Shown one piece after another: positions 18,008 through 26,600 of a stretch of DNA of 64,000 nt (position 1 is its first letter; each line of letters starts with the position of its first letter). Below the pieces are notes generated by a model that had not been told where the DNA came from, ran no database searches, and was given only the letters and a program-made list of their open reading frames with translations. Location of the stretch: positions 24,528-88,527 of the forward strand of contig NZ_FODS01000019.1 of assembly GCF_900110425.1 (NCBI RefSeq). Direction: 5' to 3'. This DNA comes from Salinihabitans flavidus (GTDB taxonomy: Bacteria > Pseudomonadota > Alphaproteobacteria > Rhodobacterales > Rhodobacteraceae). The translations under genes were made by a program, and so were the position numbers.

Positions 18008-18496
18008 TTAACCCTGATTCGGCGATCCGGTCCCGATCAGCGGCAAATGATGCGTGGATTTGATCTCCTCCATCGACAGAAGCGCGGTGACATTATGCAC
18101 CCGCACCTCCGAGATCAGCGCCTGATAGAACGTGTCATAGGCCCGCGCATTCTTCACCCGCACCTTCAGGATATAGTCGATATCCCCCGCCAGCCGATGC
18201 GCCTCAAGCACCTCGGGGCGGTCCTGCAACGCCTTGAGAAAGTTCGCCTGCCACTCCGCCTCATGCTCACTGGTGCGGATAAGAACGAAGAAACAGGCTT
18301 CGAATCCAAGGGCTTCGGCATCGAGGATCACCGTCTGCTGGCGGATGATCCCCGCCTCGCGCAGCTTGCGAATCCGGTTCCATACCGGCGTCTTGGAAGA
18401 GCCGACCTGACGCGCGATTTCATCGAGCGACAGCGAGGCATCGCGCTGGAGCGCATCAAGGATTTTCCGGTCCATGTCGTCGACGCGAAACGCCAT
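18008..18496 (-). CDS. Lrp/AsnC-family transcriptional regulator
   Basis: About 162 residues from ATG 18496, which has AAAGGA upstream. The N-terminal helix-turn-helix reads MDRKILDALQRDASLSLDEIARQVGSS..., then TPVWNRIRKLREAGIIRQQ. The C-terminal RAM ligand-binding domain starts about residue 62 (ACFFVLIRTSEHEAEW, RLAGDIDYILKVRV). Proteins of this family bind amino acids or related ligands and act as octamers. It is divergent from cysG with a 145-bp spacer that contains a perfect 14-bp palindrome, so it probably controls the siroheme/sulfite-reduction operon and itself. The effector is unknown; a sulfur amino acid is a guess. Confidence 0.92.
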   Translation of the reverse strand: MAFRVDDMDRKILDALQRDASLSLDEIARQVGSSKTPVWNRIRKLREAGIIRQQTVILDAEALGFEACFFVLIRTSEHEAEWQANFLKALQDRPEVLEAHRLAGDIDYILKVRVKNARAYDTFYQALISEVRVHNVTALLSMEEIKSTHHLPLIGTGSPNQG

Positions 18497-18546
18497 TCCT
18501 GTTCCTTTCGTTTTCCGGAACGCCCCGCCTGATCCAACCACCAAGC

Positions 18547-18560
18547 GAAACGTACGTTTC
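18547..18560. promoter_or_regulatory. perfect 14-bp palindrome, candidate operator
   Basis: GAAACGTACGTTTC is a perfect palindrome in the spacer between the Lrp-type gene and cysG, about 50 bp before the regulator start and 82 bp before the cysG start. Its position suits an operator that controls both directions. Binding by the adjacent regulator is inferred. Confidence 0.65.
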
Positions 18561-18641
18561 TATTTCCGCCGCCCCCTAGCGCCGGATCGGAACAATTTCC
18601 TATATTCGGTCTCAAGTCAAACGCCAATGGGAGCCTTTGCC

Positions 18642-20033
18642 GTGCAACATTTTCCCGTCTTCATGGCCATCAGCGGCCAGCGCATCACCCTCTCGGGCGG
18701 CGGGGCCGCGGCGCTGGCAAAGCTGCGCCTGCTGCTCAAGACAGAGGCGCGGATCGCCGTCTTCACCCCCGATCCCGACCCCCAGATCGCCGACTGGGCC
18801 AGCGCCGGCCGGCTCACCCTGACGCGCCGCGCCCTGCGCGCTGGCGACGTGGCCGGCTCCGTGCTGTTCTACGCCGCCGATGAGGACACCGCCGAGGATG
18901 CCCGCACCGCCGCCATCGCGCGGGCCGAGGGGGCGCCGGTGAACATCGTGGACAATCTCACGGACAGCAGTTTCATCACCCCCGCCATCGTCGACCGCGA
19001 CCCGGTGACCGTCGCCATCGGCACCGAGGGCGCGGCCCCCGTTCTTGCCCGCGCGATCAAGGCCGATCTGGAGGCCCGGCTTTCCCCCCGCCTTGGCCTT
19101 CTCGCCCGCGCGGGCAAGGCATTCCGCAAGGCGGCGGAAGCGCTGCCCATGGGCCGACGTCGCCGCGAGTTCTGGGCCGACTACTATTTCGGCACCGGCC
19201 CCCGCGCGACCGACCATGGCATTGAAAACACACTGGAAAACCTGCTGTCCGATCATCTGTCGCGGGCCGACCGGCCGGGACATGTGGCCTTTGTCGGCGC
19301 CGGTCCGGGCGATCCCGAACTGCTCACCCTCAAGGCTCGCAAGGCGCTTGATGAGGCCGACGTGGTGATCCACGATCGGCTGATCTCGCCGGAGATTCTG
19401 GAACTGGCGCGGCGCGAGGCGGTGATCGTGGGCGCGGGCAAGGAGGGCTTCGGCCCCTCCACCGCGCAGGACACGATCAATGCCCTGATCACGCGGCACG
19501 CGGCAACCGGCGCGCAGGTGGTGCGCCTCAAGGGCGGGGATGCCACCGTCTTCGGACGGCTCGACGAAGAGATCGACGCCTGCGACGCCGCCGGTATCGC
19601 GTGGCATATCGTGCCGGGCATCACCTCCGCCTCCGCCGCCGTGGCCGCCATCGGGCAAAGCCTGACGCGGCGCGGGCGCAATGCCTCCGTCCGGTTCCTC
19701 ACCGGCCATGACATGCAGGGCTTTGCCGATCACGACTGGCACGCCCTCGCCCGCCCCGGAGAGGTCGCCGCGATCTACATGGGCAAGTCCGCCGCGCGCT
19801 TTCTTCAGGGGCGCCTGCTCATGCACGGCGCCGCCCCGGATACCCCCGTGACGGTGATCGAGAACGCGTCCCGCCCCGATCAGCGGGTGATCGCAACCAC
19901 GCTCTCGGCCCTGCCCGCCGATCTTGCGAGGGCCCGGCCCGCCGGCCCGGCGCTGACCTTTCTCGGTCTGCGCCCACGCGCCGCCGCCGCCGCGCTGGAC
20001 GACATGACCGAAGAAAAACAGGAGCTTGCCTGA
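18642..20033 (+). CDS. cysG: siroheme synthase (CysG: uroporphyrinogen methyltransferase / precorrin-2 dehydrogenase / ferrochelatase)
   Basis: 463 residues from GTG 18642, which has GGGAG seven bases upstream and gives the usual start MQHFPVF; an ATG at 18627 lacks a site. The N-terminal NAD-binding part has GGGAAALAKLRLLL, then FITPAIVDRDPVTVAIGTEG. From about residue 205 the SAM-dependent methyltransferase has VAFVGAGPGDPELLTLKA, VRLKGGDATVFGR and PGITSASAAVAAIG. It makes siroheme for sulfite reductase. First gene of the operon with DUF2849, cysI, cysH and DUF934 genes. A TTTCCTATATTCGGTC stretch (18596-18611) is the likely -10 region, similar to one before sufT. Confidence 0.96.
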   Translation: MQHFPVFMAISGQRITLSGGGAAALAKLRLLLKTEARIAVFTPDPDPQIADWASAGRLTLTRRALRAGDVAGSVLFYAADEDTAEDARTAAIARAEGAPVNIVDNLTDSSFITPAIVDRDPVTVAIGTEGAAPVLARAIKADLEARLSPRLGLLARAGKAFRKAAEALPMGRRRREFWADYYFGTGPRATDHGIENTLENLLSDHLSRADRPGHVAFVGAGPGDPELLTLKARKALDEADVVIHDRLISPEILELARREAVIVGAGKEGFGPSTAQDTINALITRHAATGAQVVRLKGGDATVFGRLDEEIDACDAAGIAWHIVPGITSASAAVAAIGQSLTRRGRNASVRFLTGHDMQGFADHDWHALARPGEVAAIYMGKSAARFLQGRLLMHGAAPDTPVTVIENASRPDQRVIATTLSALPADLARARPAGPALTFLGLRPRAAAAALDDMTEEKQELA

Positions 20034-20335
20034 TGCCCCGCGCCTTCACCCCGAAAGTTGTCACCGCCAACGCGCTTCTCGAAGGGTATGTGATCTACCT
20101 CACCGACGCGGGCGACTGGACCCGCGATCTCTCCCGCGCGCTGCTCATCACCGATGAGGCCGAGGCGCAGCTTCGCCTGCTCGATGCAGAGCGGCAGCCC
20201 GATGTCGCCGTGGGGGTCTATCTGGCCGATGTGACACCCGGCCGCGATGGTCGCCCCGAACCCACCCATTTCCGCGAGGAGTTCCGCCGCACCGGCCCGT
20301 CGAACTACTTCCACGGCAAGCAAGCCACGCGTTAG
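20033..20335 (+). CDS. DUF2849 domain protein
   Basis: A 100-residue protein of the DUF2849 family (FTPKVVTANALLEGYVIYL near the N-terminus, DVAVGVYLADV in the middle, HFREEFRRTGPSNYF at the end). Its ATG shares one base with the cysG stop (TGATG), so translation is coupled. In alphaproteobacteria this family is regularly found between cysG and cysI. It has no signal peptide or membrane segment. A part in sulfite reduction is inferred from context only. Confidence 0.85.
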   Translation: MPRAFTPKVVTANALLEGYVIYLTDAGDWTRDLSRALLITDEAEAQLRLLDAERQPDVAVGVYLADVTPGRDGRPEPTHFREEFRRTGPSNYFHGKQATR

Positions 20336-20369
20336 GCCAGCCCCTCCCCGCGAACGAAAGGTCCAACCC

Positions 20370-22037
20370 ATGTATCGCTACACCGATTTCGACGCCGCCT
20401 TTCTGGCAGAGCGCAATCAGCAGTTCCGCGCGCAGGTGGAGCGGCGCATCGCCGGCCACCTGACGGAAGAGGAATTCAAGCCGCTGCGCCTGATGAACGG
20501 CGTCTATCTGCAACTACACGCGTACATGCTGCGCGTGGCGATCCCCTACGGCACGCTGTCGGGCCGCCAGATGGACCGGCTCGCCGACATCGCGGAGCGA
20601 TGGGACAAGGGGTATGGCCATTTCACCACCCGCCAGAACATACAGTTCAACTGGCCGAAACTGCGCGACATTCCCGACATGCTCGACGCGCTGGCAGAGG
20701 TGGAGATGCACGCGATCCAGACCTCCGGCAACACGATCCGCAATGTCACCGCCGACCATTTCGCCGGCGCTGCGGCCGATGAGATCGCGGACCCGCGCCC
20801 GGTGGCGGAGCTGATCCGGCAATGGTCCACCGACCACCCGGAATTCCAGTTTTTGCCGCGCAAGTTCAAGATCGCCGTCACCGGAAGCCCGAACGACCGC
20901 GCCGTGACCCGCGCCCATGACATCGGGCTGCGCATGGTGCGCGATGCCGCCGGCGCGCCGGGGTTCGAGGTGATCGTGGGCGGCGGGCTGGGCCGCACCC
21001 CGATGATCGGAAAGGTGGTGCGCGGGTTCCTGCCAGAGGCCGATCTTCTGCCCTATCTGGAGGCGGTGGTCAGCGTCTGGAACCTGCTGGGCCGGCGCGA
21101 CAACAAGTTCAAGTCCCGCATCAAGATCACCGTGCATGAGCATGGAATCGATGACATTCGTGCGCGGGTCGAAGAGCGGTTCGCGCAGCTTCGCCCGGCC
21201 TTTTCCGGCGTGGATCAGGAGATGCTGGCGGGGCTGAGGGCGCATTTCGCCCCGCCCGCCTTCCGCGAGGCACCAACGGTCGCCTATGACGCGGCCTATA
21301 AGGGCGATCCGCTGTTTCGATCCTGGGCCGACACCAACCTCGCCGCGCACCGCGCGCCCGGCTATGCCATCGTGTCGATCTCGCTCAAGAAGCAGGGTGC
21401 GACCCCCGGCGATGCCAGCGCCGATCAGATGCGCGTAATGGCCGAACTGGCGCGCGAATACGGCCATGATGAACTGCGCATCAGCCATGAGCAGAACGTC
21501 ATTCTGCCGCATGTGCATAAATCCGACCTTCCGGCGGTTCATGCCGCGCTGCGTGAGGCCGGGCTGCACACCGCCAACCTCGGACTGATCTCGGATATCA
21601 TCGCCTGCCCGGGCATGGATTACTGCGCGCTGGCCACCGCCCGCTCCATCCCCATCGCGCAGCAGATCGCCACCCGCTTCGATGAGCTGAAGCTGGAGCA
21701 TGACATCGGCCATCTTCAGATCAAGATCTCGGGCTGCATCAACGCCTGCGGGCATCACCATGTGGGCCATATCGGAATTCTCGGGCTCGACCGCGCGGGC
21801 GTGGAGAATTACCAGATCACGCTGGGCGGCGACGCGACAGAAACCGCCGCACTGGGGGAACGGGCCGGGCCGGGCTTTTCCGCAGAAGAGATCGTGCCCG
21901 CCATCGAACGGCTCATCGACGGCTATCTGGCGCTGCGCGAGGGGCCGCAGGAAACCTTCCTTCAAACCTATCGCCGCATCGGTCTTTCGCCGTTCAAGCG
22001 GTATCTCTACCCGGAGGCGCGCGCCAATGCCGCATGA
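20370..22037 (+). CDS. cysI: nitrite/sulfite reductase (assimilatory sulfite reductase hemoprotein)
   Basis: 555 residues from ATG 20370. Two ferredoxin-like halves (each with an LRVAIPYG / GHFTTRQNIQFNWPKL type pattern) flank the siroheme domains. The four cysteines that bind the [4Fe-4S] cluster bridged to siroheme are in IIACPGMDYCALA and KISGCINACGHHH. It reduces sulfite to sulfide with six electrons. No fused flavoprotein domain is present, so the electrons probably come from ferredoxin; a ferredoxin-NADP reductase gene follows the operon. The gene overlaps cysH by 11 bp. Use as nitrite reductase is possible from sequence alone, but the cysG/cysH context favours sulfite. Confidence 0.93.
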   Translation: MYRYTDFDAAFLAERNQQFRAQVERRIAGHLTEEEFKPLRLMNGVYLQLHAYMLRVAIPYGTLSGRQMDRLADIAERWDKGYGHFTTRQNIQFNWPKLRDIPDMLDALAEVEMHAIQTSGNTIRNVTADHFAGAAADEIADPRPVAELIRQWSTDHPEFQFLPRKFKIAVTGSPNDRAVTRAHDIGLRMVRDAAGAPGFEVIVGGGLGRTPMIGKVVRGFLPEADLLPYLEAVVSVWNLLGRRDNKFKSRIKITVHEHGIDDIRARVEERFAQLRPAFSGVDQEMLAGLRAHFAPPAFREAPTVAYDAAYKGDPLFRSWADTNLAAHRAPGYAIVSISLKKQGATPGDASADQMRVMAELAREYGHDELRISHEQNVILPHVHKSDLPAVHAALREAGLHTANLGLISDIIACPGMDYCALATARSIPIAQQIATRFDELKLEHDIGHLQIKISGCINACGHHHVGHIGILGLDRAGVENYQITLGGDATETAALGERAGPGFSAEEIVPAIERLIDGYLALREGPQETFLQTYRRIGLSPFKRYLYPEARANAA

Positions 22038-22824
22038 CATCCTCGGCGGGTCAGGCGCCTCCACCGCGCGGCACCGGGCCGCCGGGCCGCCCGGCCCCGG
22101 CCCATTGCAGGCCAAGGCGGACCGGCTCAACGCCCGCTATAAGCACCATTCGGCCACCGCCGTCATCCGCGCCGCGCTGACCGACCCCGACGCGGGGCGC
22201 ATTGCGCTTGTGTCGAGTTTCGGCGCGGAATCGGTGGTGCTCCTGCATCTCGCGGCGATGGTGGACCGCACCCTGCCGGTGCTGTTCATCGACACGCAGA
22301 TGCTCTTTGCCAAAACGCTGGTCTATCAGGCGGAGGTGGCAGAGCGCCTTGGCCTGAGCAACGTGCAGGTGATCCGCGCCTCGGACGCGGTTTTGCGGGC
22401 CGAAGACCCCGATGGCACCCTGCACCAGCGCGATACGGATGCCTGCTGCGCCCTGCGCAAGACGCGCCCGCTGCAAAAGGCCCTGCGCGGGTTCGATGGC
22501 TGGATCACCGGGCGCAAGCGGTTCCAGTCCGGCAGCCGCGCGACGCTCGATTTCTTCGAGGTCGAGGACCTGACAGGCCGGATCAAGGTCAACCCGCTGG
22601 CCCATTGGGCTCCCGGGGACGTGCGCGCCTACATGGAGGAGAACCGCCTGCCCCGGCATCCACTGCTGGCGCGCGGCTACCCTTCCATCGGCTGCGCGCC
22701 CTGCACCTCGCCCGTCGCACCGGGCGAAGACCCCCGCGCTGGCCGGTGGCGCGGACAGTCCAAAGATGAATGCGGCATCCATTTCGTCGATGGCAAACTG
22801 GTCCGCAAGGGAGAGAACGCATGA
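22027..22824 (+). CDS. cysH: adenylylsulfate (APS)-type reductase, CysH family
   Basis: 265 residues. The nucleotide-binding start is ALVSSFGAESVVLLHLA. Four cysteines in the pattern CC (DACCALRK) and CxxC (GCAPCTSP) mark the [4Fe-4S]-containing APS-reductase type rather than the cluster-free PAPS type of E. coli. The catalytic cysteine is in the C-terminal KDECGIHF. It reduces APS to sulfite with thioredoxin or glutathione. It starts inside the 3' end of cysI and overlaps the next gene by 4 bp. The residues before about 30 are Pro/Gly-rich and not conserved. Confidence 0.92.
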   Translation: MPHDILGGSGASTARHRAAGPPGPGPLQAKADRLNARYKHHSATAVIRAALTDPDAGRIALVSSFGAESVVLLHLAAMVDRTLPVLFIDTQMLFAKTLVYQAEVAERLGLSNVQVIRASDAVLRAEDPDGTLHQRDTDACCALRKTRPLQKALRGFDGWITGRKRFQSGSRATLDFFEVEDLTGRIKVNPLAHWAPGDVRAYMEENRLPRHPLLARGYPSIGCAPCTSPVAPGEDPRAGRWRGQSKDECGIHFVDGKLVRKGENA

Positions 22825-23240
22825 CTGTAATCGTGACCGACACCGGGTTTCACCCCGACGACTGGACCGGCGCATTCGCCGCACCGGACGAGCCAACCAA
22901 TGACGTGACCGCGCTCGATCTGGCATCGGGCACCGACCCGGCGGATCTGGCCGGGCGGCTTTCGCGGGTGGAGATGATCCGCGTCGACTTCCCCGGCTTC
23001 GCCGATGGCCGCGGCTTCACCATCGCGCGGCAACTGCGCCTGATGGGGTATCGCGGACGGCTGCGCGCGCGCGGCCATGTGATCGCGGACCAATACGCGA
23101 TGGCCCGCCGTGCCGGATTCGACGAGGTGGAGATCTCCGATGATCTGGCCGCACGCCAGCCCGAGGACCAATGGCGCCGACGCGCCGACTGGCAGGCGCA
23201 TGATTACCAAACACGCCTTGGACGGTTGCGCCCCGCCTGA
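22821..23240 (+). CDS. DUF934 domain protein
   Basis: A 139-residue protein of DUF934, a family that repeatedly sits at the end of cysI/cysH operons. Recognisable parts are MIRVDFPGFADGRGFTIARQ and RLRARGHVIADQYAMARRAGF, then QPEDQWRRRADW near the end. Its ATG overlaps the cysH stop (ATGA). No signal peptide. A role in sulfite reduction, perhaps as an accessory or electron-transfer partner, is inferred from this linkage; no enzymatic activity is apparent from the sequence. Confidence 0.88.
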   Translation: MTVIVTDTGFHPDDWTGAFAAPDEPTNDVTALDLASGTDPADLAGRLSRVEMIRVDFPGFADGRGFTIARQLRLMGYRGRLRARGHVIADQYAMARRAGFDEVEISDDLAARQPEDQWRRRADWQAHDYQTRLGRLRPA

Positions 23241-23349
23241 ACGCGGTTTTTCTCCGATCGTCTTGCGATAGGTCAAGGACAGACCTCCGCCAGACCTTCA
23301 CACTTCTGCCAGAAACGCATAGGTAAAGGGTTCCGCGCCCAGAAATGAC

Positions 23350-24198
23350 ATGACCGAGCAAACCCCAGTGACCGACACCACCGCCGTCAAGGCCCCCACC
23401 CTGCCCGATGCCCAGACCGTGACCGAGGTCAAACACTACACGGACCGGCTGTTTTCCTTCCGGGTCACCCGGCCCGCCTCGCTGCGCTTTCGCTCCGGCG
23501 AATTCGTGATGCTCGGCCTGATGGGAGAGCCCGATCCGGAAACCGGCAAGCAGAAACCGCTTCTGCGCGCCTACTCCATCGCCTCTCCCTCCTGGGATGA
23601 CGAGCTGGAGTTCTATTCGATCAAGGTGCCCGACGGCCCGCTCACCTCACGGCTGCAACACATCGAACCCGGCGATCAGATCATCCTGCGCCCCAAACCG
23701 GTGGGCACGCTGGTGCATGACGCCCTGCTGCCGGGCAAGCGGCTGTGGCTGTTCGCCACCGGAACGGGCATCGCGCCCTTCGCCTCGCTCCTGCGCGACC
23801 CGCAGACCTACGAGGACTACGATGAGGTGATTCTCACCCATACCTGCCGCGAAGTGGGAGAACTCGACTACGGGCGCGACCTGATCGAAGGCATCCGCAA
23901 CGATGAGATGCTCGCCGAACTCATCGGCGCGGGCTTTCACGAAAAACTGCGCTACTACCCGACCACCACCCGCGAAGACAGCGCCAAGACAGGCCGCATC
24001 ACCGACCTGATGCGCAAGGGAGAGGTGTTCGAGGATCTCGGGGTCGAGCCTCTCACCCCCGAAACCGATCGCGCGATGGTCTGCGGCAATCTGGCCTTCA
24101 ATCTTGAGTTGAAGGACATGCTGGAGGAATACGGGCTGCGTGAAGGCGCCAATTCAGAGCCGAAGGAATACGTGGTGGAAAAGGCATTCGTCGACTGA
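23350..24198 (+). CDS. fpr: ferredoxin--NADP+ reductase
   Basis: 282 residues. FAD-binding motif RAYSIASPSWDDELEFYSI (the R-x-Y-S signature) is at about residue 75. The NADP-binding part begins LWLFATGTGIAPFASLLRD and ends with AMVCGNLAFNLELKD. The last residues (VEKAFVD) match the bacterial subclass. It moves electrons between NADPH and ferredoxin/flavodoxin. It lies 110 bp after the sulfite-reduction operon on the same strand, a fitting electron source for CysI, though it probably serves other Fe-S pathways too. The first ~20 residues are Thr/Val-rich and variable, and the ribosome binding site is weak. Confidence 0.94.
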   Translation: MTEQTPVTDTTAVKAPTLPDAQTVTEVKHYTDRLFSFRVTRPASLRFRSGEFVMLGLMGEPDPETGKQKPLLRAYSIASPSWDDELEFYSIKVPDGPLTSRLQHIEPGDQIILRPKPVGTLVHDALLPGKRLWLFATGTGIAPFASLLRDPQTYEDYDEVILTHTCREVGELDYGRDLIEGIRNDEMLAELIGAGFHEKLRYYPTTTREDSAKTGRITDLMRKGEVFEDLGVEPLTPETDRAMVCGNLAFNLELKDMLEEYGLREGANSEPKEYVVEKAFVD

Positions 24199-24441
24199 GG
24201 TCCCGCCGGCGGTCCAATCGCGCGCGAACTTGCGCGGCGCGCGCGCCGCGAAAACGGGCCAGCATCCTCGCAAACCTGCCGCGCACCTTGTATCAGGCTG
24301 TTCTGTTCCGGGGGGCGGTGGTCCCATAACCGCACATCGGCCCTGAATTCACGCCGCCGTCCCCATTAACCGCTTGAAACGGCAACAACCCGCGCGTATT
24401 TTGCCGCTCTAGAACAGATCAACAGTTGAAGGAACAATACC

Positions 24442-24987
24442 ATAGCCCGCAGACCTCATAACGCGCCCCCGTCGCGTGACACCGGCCCCCGCGTCAACGA
24501 GAAAATTCGCTCTTCCGAGATCCGCCTGATCGGCGCGGATGGCGAAAATGTCGGCGTCGTGTCACCGTCCCACGGCATGGTTCTCGCACAGGAAGCCGGC
24601 CTTGATCTGGTGGAAATCTCGCCGAACGCGAACCCGCCGGTCTGCAAGATCATGGATTACGGCAAGTTCAAGTATGAACAGCAGAAACGTGAATCCGAGG
24701 CCCGCAAGAAACAGAAAACGATCGAGGTCAAAGAGGTCAAGTTTCGGCCCAACACCGATACCCATGACTATGACGTGAAGATGCGCAATGTCATGCGCTT
24801 CCTCGAAGGCGGCGACAAGGTGAAGATCACCCTGAGATTCCGCGGCCGCGAAATGGCGCACCAAAACCTCGGGCGCGAGCTTCTCGAACGGGTGGCCGAG
24901 GACGTGAAAGAGATGGGCAAGGTCGAAAACATGCCCAAGATGGAAGGCCGCCAGATGACCATGATGATCGGCCCCATGACCAAGTAG
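24442..24987 (+). CDS. infC: translation initiation factor IF-3, probable ATA start codon
   Basis: 181 residues if read from ATA 24442. That codon has GAAGGA eight bases upstream, and an in-frame TGA at 24427 lies just before it, so no ATG, GTG or TTG can serve earlier. The first ATG (24559) would remove the conserved N-terminal part ([22 protein letters not shown]). The N-domain, lysine-rich linker ([18 protein letters not shown]) and C-domain ([30 protein letters not shown]) are intact. IF-3 rejects non-AUG starts, and E. coli infC uses AUU for autoregulation; ATA here would fit the same logic. A strong terminator follows. Confidence 0.93.
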   Translation: MARRPHNAPPSRDTGPRVNEKIRSSEIRLIGADGENVGVVSPSHGMVLAQEAGLDLVEISPNANPPVCKIMDYGKFKYEQQKRESEARKKQKTIEVKEVKFRPNTDTHDYDVKMRNVMRFLEGGDKVKITLRFRGREMAHQNLGRELLERVAEDVKEMGKVENMPKMEGRQMTMMIGPMTK

Positions 24988-25022
24988 ACCGACCGCGACA
25001 GGCGGTCGCCCGACACTCAATT

Positions 25023-25050
25023 GGCCGCCTGTGATCGGGCGGCCGATTTT
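25023..25050 (+). terminator. intrinsic terminator of infC
   Basis: GGCCGCC (25023-25029) pairs with GGCGGCC (25038-25044) around an 8-nt loop and is followed by GATTTT. It lies 36 bp after the infC stop. A second small hairpin (GACCGC/GCGGTC) precedes it. Confidence 0.85.
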
Positions 25051-25075
25051 GTTCATGACAGGATCGGAACCGCCC

Positions 25076-25669
25076 ATGTGGGAAGATCGTTTCAACACAC
25101 CCGACTACGTATTCGGGACCGAACCCGCCCTTTTCCTGCAAGAGCACGCAGACCATCTTACCCCCGGCGCAAGTGCGCTCGCCGTTGCCGACGGCGAGGG
25201 GCGCAATTCGGTTTTCATGGCGCAGCGGGGCATGCGGGTCACCGCCCTTGAATTCGCGCCCTCCGCCATCTCCAAGGCTCGAACGCTCGCCGCCGAAAAG
25301 GGGGTCGAGGTCACTTTTCGAGAAGTCGATGTCCTCTCCCACGACTGGGCCGACCAGTTCGAGCTGGTGGTCGGGATCTTCATTCAGTTCGTCGGCCCCG
25401 CCGACCGCCGCCGCCTGTTCGAGGGAATGGCCCGAAGCGTCGCGCCCGGTTGCCTGATCCTCCTGCATGGCTACACCCCGAAGCAGATCGACTACGGCAC
25501 AGGCGGGCCGCCGTTCGCCGAAAATATGTACACCGAAGAGATCCTGCGCGATCATTTCCCCGACTGGAGTGTTCTGGAATGCCGCGCCTATGAACGCGAG
25601 ATCAGCGAGGGGCGCGGCCACAACGGCCGCTCCGCCCTGATCGACTTCGTCGCCCGCAAGCCGGCCTGA
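25076..25669 (+). CDS. class I SAM-dependent methyltransferase (TehB-like)
   Basis: About 197 residues from ATG 25076 (MWEDRFNTPDYVFGTEP). The SAM loop is ALAVADGEGRNSVFMA (about residues 35-50), followed by the acidic strand VTALEFAPSAI, DVLSHDW and VVGIFIQFVGPADR. This pattern is close to the tellurite-resistance/thiopurine methyltransferase group, many of which methylate small molecules. It lies after the infC terminator and faces coxM, with a GC-rich stem-loop between. The substrate is unknown. Confidence 0.8.
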   Translation: MWEDRFNTPDYVFGTEPALFLQEHADHLTPGASALAVADGEGRNSVFMAQRGMRVTALEFAPSAISKARTLAAEKGVEVTFREVDVLSHDWADQFELVVGIFIQFVGPADRRRLFEGMARSVAPGCLILLHGYTPKQIDYGTGGPPFAENMYTEEILRDHFPDWSVLECRAYEREISEGRGHNGRSALIDFVARKPA

Positions 25670-25675
25670 CGGCAA

Positions 25676-25700
25676 GGCCCCGCACACAAATGGCGGGGCC
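25676..25700. terminator. GC-rich stem-loop between convergent genes
   Basis: A perfect 8-bp stem (GGCCCCGC / GCGGGGCC) with a 9-nt loop in the 54-bp gap between the methyltransferase gene and coxM. It can fold on both strands and may stop transcription from both sides, but no T tract follows on either. Confidence 0.55.
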
Positions 25701-25723
25701 CCGGATCACCTGCCCGCAGGGCC

Positions 25724-26506
25724 TCAGCGCGCCGCCGCCACCGCGCGCCGCGCCATCACCCCCACCAGATGCGCGCGATACGCCGCCGAGCCGTGCAGAT
25801 CCGAGATCATGTCGTCCGCCTCCGGCGCCATCCCGTCGAGCGCCCCGGCGGAGAAATCGGACGCCAGCGCCGTTTCCGCCTCGCGCCAGCGGAACACACC
25901 GCCCTCCGACGCGCCGGTGACGGCCACCCGCACACCCTCGCCGGTTCTGGCCACGAAGACCCCCACCAGCGCGAACCGCGATGCGGGCTGTTCGAACTTG
26001 GCATAGGCCGCCGCCTCCGGCTGCGGAAATTTCACCGCCGTGACGATCTCGCCCTCGTCAAGGGCGGTCTCGAACATCCCGGTAAAGAAGTCATCGGCCG
26101 CGATCTCGCGCCGGTCGGTCACGATGGTCGCCCCGAGCCCCAGCGCCGCCGCCGGATAACAGGCTGACGGGTCGTTATTGGCCACGCTGCCGCCAATCGT
26201 GCCGCGATTGCGCACCGCCGGATCGCCGATATTGCCCGCCAGATCGGACAGCGCCGCAATCGTGCCGTCGGCGGCAACATCGGCATGCACCGTGGCCGCG
26301 CCGACCACAAGGGTCCGCCCCTCCTGCGTGATTCCCTTCATCTCGGAAATCCCGCTCAGACTCACAAGCTTGGAGGGCATCGCCAGCCTCTGCTTCAGCG
26401 TCGGGATCAGCGTCTGCCCCCCCGCCAGCGGCTGCGCCTCCTCCTGCCCAAGTGCCTTGACCGCGTCAGCCACGCTCGTGGGTCGTTCGAACTCGAAATT
26501 ATACAT
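25724..26506 (-). CDS. coxM: aerobic CO-dehydrogenase-type FAD subunit (CoxM-like)
   Basis: 260 residues, the normal length of the FAD-binding medium subunit of the xanthine-oxidase family. The FAD motifs are present: PLAGGQTLIP (about residue 27), and IGDPAVRNRGTIGGSVANNDPSACYPAAAL (about residues 92-120). The C-terminal domain (RFALVGVFVA) is typical. It passes electrons from the Fe-S subunit to the quinone pool or another acceptor. Last gene of the coxS-coxL-coxM order on the minus strand, about 95 bp after coxL. Whether the enzyme oxidises CO is uncertain because the large subunit is form II. Confidence 0.92.
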   Translation of the reverse strand: MYNFEFERPTSVADAVKALGQEEAQPLAGGQTLIPTLKQRLAMPSKLVSLSGISEMKGITQEGRTLVVGAATVHADVAADGTIAALSDLAGNIGDPAVRNRGTIGGSVANNDPSACYPAAALGLGATIVTDRREIAADDFFTGMFETALDEGEIVTAVKFPQPEAAAYAKFEQPASRFALVGVFVARTGEGVRVAVTGASEGGVFRWREAETALASDFSAGALDGMAPEADDMISDLHGSAAYRAHLVGVMARRAVAAAR

Positions 26507-26600
26507 CTCGCCTCTCCTTCAAGGGACCGGGCAACCCCCGTATCCTCTCGTCACATGATCCGGGCGGGCCGGCCGCCGCGCCCCCGGCCCGCTGTTGCAA

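Noticed and set aside
18474..18641. Extended cysG start upstream of GTG 18642
   Set aside because: The extension has no ribosome binding site. The GTG with GGGAG upstream gives the normal CysG N-terminus MQHFPVF.
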